DNA of 64,000 bases from Sphingomonas hengshuiensis. Lineage in GTDB: Bacteria > Pseudomonadota > Alphaproteobacteria > Sphingomonadales > Sphingomonadaceae. Below the pieces are notes generated by a model, which worked only from the letters and a program-made list of their open reading frames with translations, ran no database searches and had not been told where the DNA came from. Both the position numbers and the translations under genes were made by a program. Positions 45,623-52,814 of the stretch are shown here, one piece after another. The stretch's first letter is position 1. Each line of letters opens with the position of its first letter. Where the stretch lies: positions 3,844,001-3,908,000 of the forward strand of contig NZ_CP010836.1 in assembly GCF_000935025.1 (NCBI RefSeq), read 5' to 3'.

Positions 45623-46625
45623 CCATCCCGCCCTCGGTAAAGGCCGCCAGATCGGCACGCGTGAACAGGCTGGCGTCACCCGGCAGCGAATGCTTGAGCG
45701 CGGTCATCGCCAGCCCCGCCTGCGCCGTCGCCTGCGCGTCGCCGCCCTCCAGCAGCCCGTGGAGCACGCCCGTCGCAAAGGCATCGCCCGCGCCCAGCCG
45801 GTCGACGATGCCCGCCACCAGCAGCTCGGGGGTCTGATAGCCCTCGGCGCGGGTATCGACGCGCGCGGCGATGCGGTGGCTGTCGGCGTCATCGACATGG
45901 CGCGCAGTCGAAGCGATGAGCTGGAGCTTGGGGAAGGCCGCGAACGCCGCCTCCGCCGCCTCGCGCCGCCGATCGGCGCCGTCGCCCGAAAAATGCGTGC
46001 CGAGCAGCAACGAGATGTCGCGATGGTTGCCGAACAGGACATCGGCATGGCCGATCAACTGCGTCAGCACGGTGCGCGGATCGCTGTCCCACGCCTCCCA
46101 CAGCCGCGCGCGGTAATTGCCGTCGAACGACACCGGAATGCCCCGCGCGCCCGCCGCCTCGGCAGCGGCGATGGCCGCATCGGCGCTGTTGGGGCCGATC
46201 GCCGGGGTGATGCCGGAGAGATGGAGTCGCTGGCAGCCGTCGAGCGCCTTGTCCCAATCCCATGCCGCTGCGGGGCGATCGGCGAACACCGAATGCGCGC
46301 GGTCATAGACGACTTCGGACGCGCGCAGCCCCGCGCCTGGCTGGAGGAAATAGAGCCCCAGCCGCCCCGGCTCGGCGGCGATCGTCGAGGTGTCCACCCC
46401 GCGCCCGCGCAGCTCGCGGATCACGGCATGGCCAAGCTGGTTGTCGGCCACCGCGCTCACCATCCGCGCGGCATGGCCGAGGCACGCGAGCCCCGTCGCG
46501 ACATTCGCCTCCGCCCCGCCGACATGGATCTGGAGCGCATTGGTCTGGAGCAGCAGCTCGCGCCCCGGCGGCGAGAGGCGCAGCATGACTTCGCCGAAGA
46601 ACGCGATCGGGCGGCTATCGCTCAT
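45609..46625 (-). CDS. kdgK: 2-dehydro-3-deoxygluconokinase
   Basis: A 338-residue PfkB-family sugar kinase that makes 2-keto-3-deoxy-6-phosphogluconate. It has IAFFGEVMLRLSPPG at the start, VGGAEANVATGLACLG (substrate-binding GG-E-N), VSFDGNYRARLW and the catalytic/anion-hole motif DRLGAGDAFATGVLHG. ATG 46625 overlaps the kduD stop by 4 bp (ATGA), and its own end overlaps the esterase start by 14 bp. Much longer frame upstream is just open antisense-rich sequence. The product would need KDPG aldolase, which is not in the window. Confidence 0.93.
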   Translation of the reverse strand: MSDSRPIAFFGEVMLRLSPPGRELLLQTNALQIHVGGAEANVATGLACLGHAARMVSAVADNQLGHAVIRELRGRGVDTSTIAAEPGRLGLYFLQPGAGLRASEVVYDRAHSVFADRPAAAWDWDKALDGCQRLHLSGITPAIGPNSADAAIAAAEAAGARGIPVSFDGNYRARLWEAWDSDPRTVLTQLIGHADVLFGNHRDISLLLGTHFSGDGADRRREAAEAAFAAFPKLQLIASTARHVDDADSHRIAARVDTRAEGYQTPELLVAGIVDRLGAGDAFATGVLHGLLEGGDAQATAQAGLAMTALKHSLPGDASLFTRADLAAFTEGGMDVRR

Positions 46626-47377
46626 CGTGCCAGCCACCCGCCATCGACCGCGAGGATATGGCCCTGGACATAGTCCGACGCCGAGGATGCGAGGAACACC
46701 GCCGCCCCGCCCATATCGTCGGGCGAGCCCCAGCGCGCGGCGGGGATGCGTTCGAGGATCGAGCGGTTCCGCGCCGCGTCGGCCTGGAGCGCGGCGGTGT
46801 TGTTGGTGGCGATATAGCCGGGGGCGATCGCGTTGACGTTGATCCCCTTGGCCGCCCATTCGTTCGCGAGCAGCTTGGTGATCCCGCCGATCCCCGATTT
46901 GGACGCGGTATAGCTGGGCACGCGGATGCCGCCCTGGAAGGTCAGCATCGACGCGATGTTGATGATCTTGCCGCGCCCTTGCGGGATCATCTTCCGCGCC
47001 GCGGCCTGGCACAGGAAGAACACCGATTTGAGGTTGGTATCGACCACCGCGTCCCAATCCTCCTCGGTAAAGTCGAGGCTGTCGTTGCGGCGGATGATGC
47101 CGGCATTGTTGACCAGGATGTCGAGCCCGCCGAGCTTTTCCACAGCTTCGTCCACGATTCTGTCCACAGGCTCGATGGTCGACAGATCGGCGGAGATGAT
47201 CTCCGCGCGGCGGCCCAGCGCGCGCGCCTTCTCCACGGTCTCCTGCGCGGGCGAGCGGCCCACTGCGGCGATATCGGCGCCCGCCGCGGCCAGCGCCAGC
47301 GCGATGCCCTGGCCGATGCCGGTATTGGCGCCGGTGACGACCGCGACGCGGCCCGTGAGATCGAAGGGATTCTGCAT
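46622..47377 (-). CDS. kduD: 2-dehydro-3-deoxy-D-gluconate 5-dehydrogenase
   Basis: A 251-residue classical short-chain dehydrogenase that reduces 2,5-diketo-3-deoxygluconate to 2-keto-3-deoxygluconate. NAD-binding TGANTGIG is at 15-22, NNAGIIRR at 90-97, and the catalytic S143, Y156 and K160 lie in IASMLTFQGG and PSYTASKSG. NAIAPGYIATNNTAAL matches KduD closely. ATG 47377 with GGGAGAAG gives the family start. A strong hairpin repeat separates it from kduI. It overlaps kdgK by 4 bp. Confidence 0.94.
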   Translation of the reverse strand: MQNPFDLTGRVAVVTGANTGIGQGIALALAAAGADIAAVGRSPAQETVEKARALGRRAEIISADLSTIEPVDRIVDEAVEKLGGLDILVNNAGIIRRNDSLDFTEEDWDAVVDTNLKSVFFLCQAAARKMIPQGRGKIINIASMLTFQGGIRVPSYTASKSGIGGITKLLANEWAAKGINVNAIAPGYIATNNTAALQADAARNRSILERIPAARWGSPDDMGGAAVFLASSASDYVQGHILAVDGGWLAR

Positions 47378-47402
47378 AACTTCTCCCGCGCTCTCCCCGC
47401 GC

Positions 47403-47499
47403 GCTCCCCTTCCGCTTGCGGGAGGGGTCGGGGGAGGGCCTGAAACCATTGGTGCGGTACTGCCCCTCCCCCTGCCCCTCCCGCAAGCGGAAGGGGAGC
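47403..47499. repeat. Long hairpin repeat inside the uronate operon
   Basis: Arms 47403-47438 and 47464-47499 are 36 bases each and pair at 34 positions around a 25-base loop. The CTTCCGCTTGCGGGAGGGG-type core resembles a dispersed GC repeat. It lies in the 154-bp gap between kduI and kduD and could cause partial termination or protect the upstream mRNA. Confidence 0.8.
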
Positions 47500-47531
47500 G
47501 CAGAAGGCGAGCGGCAGTCTGCCTTACGACC

Positions 47532-48371
47532 TTACGCCAGCTGGCAAATATCCAGCACGTTCATGTCGGTATAATCCTGGTTCTCGCCCGCCATCGCCCA
47601 GATGAACGCATAGGCCTTGGTCCCCGAGCCCATGTGGATCGACCAGGGCGGGCTGATCACCGCTTCCTCATTGCCCATCACGATATGGCGCATCGCCTCG
47701 CCTTCGCCCATGTAGTGGAAGACGCGGTCGTTCGGGCCGTCGAGCTCGAAGTAGAAGTAGATTTCGCTGCGACGCTCATGGATGTGCGGGGGCATGGTGT
47801 TCCACACGCTGCCCGGCTTGAGCACGGTCAGCCCCATCACCAGCTGCGCGCTGTCGCAGATGCCCGGGATGACCATCTGATAGATGGTCCGCTCGTTCGA
47901 TTCCTCCAGGCTGCCGCGCTCCAGCGTGGTGGCGTCGGCGACCGAGATCACGCGCGTGGTGAACGCCTTGTGCGCAGGGCACGACGCCAGATAGAAACGC
48001 GCGCCGGCACCCGAAAACTGCACGTCCTTCGCGCCCATCGTCACGTACAGGCAATCCTTGTTGCCCAGCGTGAAGGCCTCGCCATCGACGGTCACGACGC
48101 CTTCGACGCTGCTCACATTGACCACCGCCAGCTCGCGGCGCTCGAGGAACGGGTGGCCCGCAGCCGATGCCGGCTCGGTCTGGTCGGGCAGCTTGACCGG
48201 CGCGGCACCCACCGCAACCCCGCCGATCACGAAGCGATCGGCATGGGTATAGTTGAGCGCGCACTCGCCCTCACGGAACAGCCCGTCGATCAGATAGCGA
48301 TCGCGCAGTTCCTCGTTCGAGACGCACTCCATCATGTCGGGGTGGGTGGCGTAATAGGTCCGATCGAACAT
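47532..48371 (-). CDS. kduI: 5-dehydro-4-deoxy-D-glucuronate isomerase
   Basis: A 279-residue cupin-fold metalloenzyme converting 4-deoxy-L-threo-5-hexosulose uronate (from unsaturated galacturonate) to 2,5-diketo-3-deoxygluconate. Zinc ligands H196, H198 and E203 lie in [15 protein letters not shown], and the fourth histidine is in WSIHMG near 246. The N-terminal [22 protein letters not shown] is typical. ATG 48371 is used. GTG 48374, one codon earlier, is possible. The ribosome site GGAG lies upstream. It follows uxaC by 21 bases. Confidence 0.95.
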   Translation of the reverse strand: MFDRTYYATHPDMMECVSNEELRDRYLIDGLFREGECALNYTHADRFVIGGVAVGAAPVKLPDQTEPASAAGHPFLERRELAVVNVSSVEGVVTVDGEAFTLGNKDCLYVTMGAKDVQFSGAGARFYLASCPAHKAFTTRVISVADATTLERGSLEESNERTIYQMVIPGICDSAQLVMGLTVLKPGSVWNTMPPHIHERRSEIYFYFELDGPNDRVFHYMGEGEAMRHIVMGNEEAVISPPWSIHMGSGTKAYAFIWAMAGENQDYTDMNVLDICQLA

Positions 48372-48392
48372 CACAGGCTCCGTGGATTTGAG

Positions 48393-49841
48393 TCAGGCAG
48401 CGGCGGCGACGGGGGTCGGCGCCGGGGTATCGAGCTTATAGGCGCGCTTCACGAGTCCATTGGTCAGCTCATAGGCTAGCTCGGCGGCTTCCCAGTCGAG
48501 CAGCCGCCCATCGGTGACGAGCCGCGCGAGGAAATCGCAGTCGATGCGCCGCGCGACATCGTGCCGCGCGGGGATCGACAGGAAGGCGCGGGTATCGTCG
48601 TTGAAGCCGACGGTGTTGTAGAAGCCGGCGGTCTCGGTCACCTGCTCGCGGAAGCGGCGCATCCCCTCCGGGCTGTCGTGGAACCACCAGCTCGGGCCGA
48701 GCTTGAGGCACGGATAATGCCCCGCCAGCGGCGCCAGCTCGCGCGCATAGACGGTCTCGTCGAGCGTGAAGAGGATGATCGACAGGCTGGTGCTCGTCCC
48801 GAACCGGTCGAGCAGCGGCTTGAGCGCATGGACATAGTCGGTGCGCATCGGAATGTCCGCACCCTTGTCGCGGCCATGGCTGGCGAACAGCCCGCCATTA
48901 TGGTTGCGGAAAGAGCCGGGATGGATCTGCATCACCATGCCGTCGTCCGCCGACATCGCCGCCATCTCGGTCAGCATCTGCGCGCGGAACAGCTCGGCAT
49001 CCTGCGGGGTCCAGCGGTCCGAGAGGATCGTGCGGAACAGCCGCTCGGCCTCGTCGTGCGACAGGTTGGCGGTCTGCGCGGTCGGGTGGCCGTGATCGGT
49101 CGCGGTCGCCCCCGCCGCGCGGAAATCGGCGCGGCGCTTGCGGTGCGCCGCCAGATAGCCGTCCCAGCTATACACGTCCTCGCCGGTCTTCTCGGCGAAG
49201 ACCTTCATCGCGCCGGCGAACTGCTCATGCTCGACATCGATCACCGCATCGGGGCGATAGGTCGTGACGACGCGCCCCTGCCAGCCCGAGGCGTGGATCG
49301 CGTGATGCGGCGACAAATCGTCCTGCGGCCCCTCGGTCGTCGCGAGGAAATCGATGTTGAAGCGATCGAACAGCGCGCGCGGGCGAAAGGCGTCGCTCGC
49401 GAGCTTTTCGTTGATCGTGTCGTAATAGAAATCGGCGGTGCTGCTCTCCAGCGCGACGTCGAACCCGAACACTTCGCCAAAGACATGGCCGAGCCACATC
49501 GACGAGGGCGTGCCGCGGAACAGGTACATATGCTCGGCAAAGATACGCCACGCCTTGCGCGGATCGGTGGCGGGCACGCCCGCCTTGCTCGGCACGCACA
49601 GATCGTCGAGCGCGACACCCTGCGAATAGAGCATCCGGTACAGATAATGGTCGGGCGCGAGCAGCAATTCGGTGGCGTTCGACCAGTTGGCGTTGGTCGA
49701 GAACCAGGTCGGGTCGGTATGGCCATGCGGGCTGACGATCGGCAGGCCCGCGACCTCCCGGTACAGCGTCCGCGCGACGGCGCGCGTGCGCTCGTCGGCG
49801 GAAAACAGGCGGTCGGGATCGAGCTTCAGCGGCTTGGTCAT
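48393..49841 (-). CDS. uxaC: Glucuronate/galacturonate isomerase
   Basis: A 482-residue amidohydrolase-superfamily isomerase (D-galacturonate to D-tagaturonate, D-glucuronate to D-fructuronate). It has LPIVSPHGHTDPTWFSTN (metal-binding H-x-H), NIDFLATTEGPQDDLSPHHAI, VVTTYRPDAVID, QIHPGSFRNHN and FTLDETVYARELAPLAGHYPCLKLGPSWWFHDSP in parts. ATG 49841 gives the family start MTKPLKLDPDRLF. The stop of the MFS gene is 7 bases upstream. No tagaturonate or fructuronate reductase is nearby. Confidence 0.95.
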   Translation of the reverse strand: MTKPLKLDPDRLFSADERTRAVARTLYREVAGLPIVSPHGHTDPTWFSTNANWSNATELLLAPDHYLYRMLYSQGVALDDLCVPSKAGVPATDPRKAWRIFAEHMYLFRGTPSSMWLGHVFGEVFGFDVALESSTADFYYDTINEKLASDAFRPRALFDRFNIDFLATTEGPQDDLSPHHAIHASGWQGRVVTTYRPDAVIDVEHEQFAGAMKVFAEKTGEDVYSWDGYLAAHRKRRADFRAAGATATDHGHPTAQTANLSHDEAERLFRTILSDRWTPQDAELFRAQMLTEMAAMSADDGMVMQIHPGSFRNHNGGLFASHGRDKGADIPMRTDYVHALKPLLDRFGTSTSLSIILFTLDETVYARELAPLAGHYPCLKLGPSWWFHDSPEGMRRFREQVTETAGFYNTVGFNDDTRAFLSIPARHDVARRIDCDFLARLVTDGRLLDWEAAELAYELTNGLVKRAYKLDTPAPTPVAAAA

Positions 49842-49848
49842 GACAGTC

Positions 49849-51393
49849 TCACTGCTTCTGCGTGCGAATGAAGAGGTTCGCCACGATCGCCAGCGCCACG
49901 ACCGCGGCGCAGGCGAGCAGCATCGCATAATAGCTGCCCGGCTCGAAGCAAGGCGAGGTTGCGCCCATCCATACCGGGATGCACCCCTCCGCCGCCTTTT
50001 TGCCCGAGGCGAGGAAGATCACCACCCCGACCAGCCCGGCGAAGACCGACACGATCACGGCCCAGGGCGTCGACACGCGGAAGCGCTCGACTCTCGCCAG
50101 CCGCGGCGACAGCAGATGGACCGACAGCAGCGCGAGGAAATAGGCCGCGCCCGCCGCGATGAACATCGGCGCATAGCTGCCCACGCGATCGAGCACGTCG
50201 CCCGAATATTTCGAGAACAACGCGCCCCCGATCGCGCCCAGCGTGCCGCCGATCCCGATCACCGCCCCCACCGCGAAGCGGGGGAAGGTGTCCGACGGCA
50301 GCGTATAGAGGTTCGCCGAAAACCCCTGATGCGCCGCCGCGGCGATTCCGATGATCAGCACGCTCAGCCACAGGCTGGGCACCGAGGTCGCGAACACCAC
50401 CGGCAGCACGAAGAAGGCGCAGATCAGCATCGTCAGCTTGCGCGCCCGATTGACCGTCATCCCCGCCTTCATCAGCCGCCCCGACAGCCAGCCGCCGGCG
50501 ACGCTGCCGACATCGGAAATCAGGTAGATCGCACCCAGCGCCAGCGCCGCGGTGGGGGTCGACCAGGTCTTGAGGTCGAGGCCATATTGCGCGCCGAGAT
50601 AGCCGGGCAGCCAGAACAGATAGAACCACCAGATCGGATCGATGAAGAACTTGCCGAGCGCGAATGCCCAGGTCTCGCGCGTCGCGAGCAGGCGCAGCCA
50701 CAGCCCCGGGGTCTTCATGTCGGGATCGGCCGGGTCCTGGGTGATGTGCGCCAGTTCCGGCGCACCCACGCGCGAATGGCTTGCCGGATTGTCGCGATAG
50801 ATCGCCAGCCAGGCGACCAGCCAGATCAGCCCGAACACGCCGGTCAGGATGAAGGTCATCCGCCAGCCGACCGCCGGCACCAGCAGGAAGCAGAGCAGCG
50901 GCGCGGCGATCGCGCCGACATTCGATCCGGCGTTGAACACGCCGACTGCAAAGGCGCGCTCCTTTTGCGGGAACCATGTCGCCACCGCCTTGACGCCCGC
51001 GGGAAAATTGCCCGATTCGCCAATGCCCAGCCCGAACCGGGCAATCGCGAACTGCGTGACGCTGTACGCGCCGCCATGCGCGACATGCGCGATCGTCCAG
51101 ATCACCACCGCAACCGAATAGCCGATTCGCGCGCCGATCACATCGACGACCTTGCCGAAACCGAGATAGCCGACCGCATAGGCGACCTGGAACCACACGA
51201 CGATGTCGGCATAGGTCCGCTCGTCCATGCCGAGCGCGGGATCGCTCATCATCGTCGGCTTGAGCAGCCCGATCATCTGGCGATCGATATAGTTGATCGC
51301 AGTCGCGGCGAACAACAGCGCCACGATCATCCAACGGTATCGCCCTATGCGATCCGCCGCACTGGCGATGATCGCCTCACTCGATGCCGTCAT
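49849..51393 (-). CDS. MFS transporter, hexuronate (ExuT-like) anion:cation symporter
   Basis: A 514-residue inner-membrane transporter of the ACS family. It has about 12 helices, with FAATAINYIDRQMIGLLKP, RFGLGIGESGNFPAGVKAVATWFPQKERAFAVG in parts, and GAIAAPLLCFLLVPAVGW, the pattern of ExuT/GudP hexuronate carriers. It is somewhat longer than E. coli ExuT (about 430) because of the central loop and an extended C-terminal helix pair. ATG 51393 follows GGGAGAGG. Placed between the hydratase and uxaC, it most likely imports galacturonate or glucuronate. Confidence 0.9.
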   Translation of the reverse strand: MTASSEAIIASAADRIGRYRWMIVALLFAATAINYIDRQMIGLLKPTMMSDPALGMDERTYADIVVWFQVAYAVGYLGFGKVVDVIGARIGYSVAVVIWTIAHVAHGGAYSVTQFAIARFGLGIGESGNFPAGVKAVATWFPQKERAFAVGVFNAGSNVGAIAAPLLCFLLVPAVGWRMTFILTGVFGLIWLVAWLAIYRDNPASHSRVGAPELAHITQDPADPDMKTPGLWLRLLATRETWAFALGKFFIDPIWWFYLFWLPGYLGAQYGLDLKTWSTPTAALALGAIYLISDVGSVAGGWLSGRLMKAGMTVNRARKLTMLICAFFVLPVVFATSVPSLWLSVLIIGIAAAAHQGFSANLYTLPSDTFPRFAVGAVIGIGGTLGAIGGALFSKYSGDVLDRVGSYAPMFIAAGAAYFLALLSVHLLSPRLARVERFRVSTPWAVIVSVFAGLVGVVIFLASGKKAAEGCIPVWMGATSPCFEPGSYYAMLLACAAVVALAIVANLFIRTQKQ

Positions 51394-51448
51394 CTGCCTC
51401 TCCCTCACTCTTCTCGTTCCGGGTCTTCGCCAGCGGTCGCTCGCCCGA

Positions 51449-52249
51449 TCAGTCCCGCCGTCCGCCGACGATACGGCACTGGACCCGCATCGTATCGCCG
51501 AAACGGGCCTCCACCAGCGCGCCGGGGCGCACTTCGTGGACGCCCGTCACGGCGCCGGTCGAAATCCACTGGCCCGCCGCCAGCGGAAGCCGCCGCGTCG
51601 CGGCAAGCTCGAACAGGAAGCGCACCGCGCCGAACGGCCCGTCGAGCATGTTGCGGGCAAGACCCTCGCCCGCAACCGCCCCATCGATTGTTAGCGCTAC
51701 CGGCCAGCTAAGGAAATCCTCATTCCGAAGCACTTGCGCGCCGACGACCAGTCCGTTGTTGTTGCCGAAATCGGAAATGGTGACCGCCGGGCCATGCGTG
51801 TTGATCCCGACAAAGGGCGAGCTGGCGACTTCGATGCCCACGCGGACCTCGTCGACAAACCCGGCGACCTCGTCATTCGTCCATGCACGGTCGAACGACT
51901 CGGGCAGATGCCCGATCCGGAGCAGATATTCGGCCTCTGCCGCGGCAAAGCCGTCGCCGAACACCGGCATTTCGGGGACGTCGCCGGGGGCGGTATCGAC
52001 GACGCTTCCCGCGAAGATCGGCCCGGCGAGCCGGTTATTGCCATAGGTGCCGACCAGCGGATCGGGGATCCGCCCGACTTTCCACCCCAGGATCGGCGCA
52101 TCGAACAGCCCGATCGCATGCTCCTGGATGCGATAGGCGTCGTCGAGCGACTGGGGCAGCGCACCCGGATATTCGGTCAAGCCGGTGCCCGCGCGGCGGG
52201 CATGGACAAATGCCCGGGCAATATCGGCGACAGCAATCTGGGCGCTCAT
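51449..52249 (-). CDS. 2-keto-4-pentenoate hydratase / FAH-family enzyme
   Basis: A 266-residue member of the fumarylacetoacetase/2-oxopent-4-enoate hydratase (MhpD-like) family. It has IGLFDAPILGWKVGRIPDP, PVFGDGFAAAEAEYLLRIG (the E-x-E metal-binding pair), VRVGIEVASSPF and GISTGAVTGVH-like QWISTGAVTGVHEV. Members hydrate or dehydrate 2-keto acids with Mg2+. ATG 52249 lies behind GGAAGGGAAG. It is the first gene of the uronate operon. A dehydratase or hydratase step on a 2-keto-3-deoxy sugar acid is possible, but the substrate is not evident. Confidence 0.87.
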   Translation of the reverse strand: MSAQIAVADIARAFVHARRAGTGLTEYPGALPQSLDDAYRIQEHAIGLFDAPILGWKVGRIPDPLVGTYGNNRLAGPIFAGSVVDTAPGDVPEMPVFGDGFAAAEAEYLLRIGHLPESFDRAWTNDEVAGFVDEVRVGIEVASSPFVGINTHGPAVTISDFGNNNGLVVGAQVLRNEDFLSWPVALTIDGAVAGEGLARNMLDGPFGAVRFLFELAATRRLPLAAGQWISTGAVTGVHEVRPGALVEARFGDTMRVQCRIVGGRRD

Positions 52250-52572
52250 CGGCTTCCCTTCCCCTTCGTAAATCTGGTCATGGATGGCATCTGGATCGCA
52301 CGAACGCCGCGCGGCGGATCGCCCGCGACAACCGGTCGCGGCGATCGAAGCAGGGCATGGGCTTGCGCATTCTTGGGAACCATCACTCACTCGTCGGCGG
52401 CGGCGCCGCCTTGTCTCAGTCTTTCGCGATCCTGGAGCGAGCCTCGCGGCAGCCATGTCGCCGTCCTGGCCGGATGCGATCTGGGCCGCCGACATCGCTT
52501 TCGCGACGCACGGACGGCGCGCCCTCTCCAAATGCCTCTCCCCCGGTTGCCCCGGGTTGGCGAGCCCCAATA

Positions 52573-52586
52573 TGCTACCGGTGTCA
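52573..52586. promoter_or_regulatory. Putative LacI operator, site C
   Basis: TGCTACCGGTGTCA, between the divergent hydratase operon and the 963-residue receptor gene. It shares ACCGGT and flanking bases with sites A, B and D. Confidence 0.6.
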
Positions 52587-52649
52587 AATCCCGGCGTCAA
52601 TCCGCTTCGCGGGCGTTGACAAGGGGCTCGAGCGTCGATAGCTCTTACC

Positions 52650-52663
52650 TGACACCGGTTACC
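52650..52663. promoter_or_regulatory. Putative LacI operator, site D
   Basis: TGACACCGGTTACC, 64 bp after the end of site C and 151 bp upstream of the receptor ATG. Two sites in one divergent region would allow repression by looping. Confidence 0.6.
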
Positions 52664-52814
52664 AGCAGACCGGGAGAACGAGTCGCCACAGAGCGTCCGT
52701 TCGGGGGAGGCCAAGAATGTTGGTACGCTTATCAGCCTCCTTATTCGCGTCCGATGGTGTGCAGCAGTGCGCGCGTCGGACCTACCGCCATTCGCGGCGT
52801 TCATGGAGGATGAC

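Larger units (their letters stand above)
52250..52814. promoter_or_regulatory. Divergent control region of the uronate operon and second receptor
   Basis: This 565-bp region has no supported gene. It contains the two operator-like palindromes at 52573-52586 and 52650-52663 and a third, weaker ACCGGT (52331-52336). The distance from the 52249 start to the nearest strong site is over 320 bp, so the operon leader may be long or its promoter may lie closer in. Confidence 0.6.

Noticed and set aside
52331..52336. Third ACCGGT in the 52250-52814 control region
   Set aside because: Only one flank resembles the operator half-site (GACA) and the other (CGCG) does not, so it was not listed as a site.
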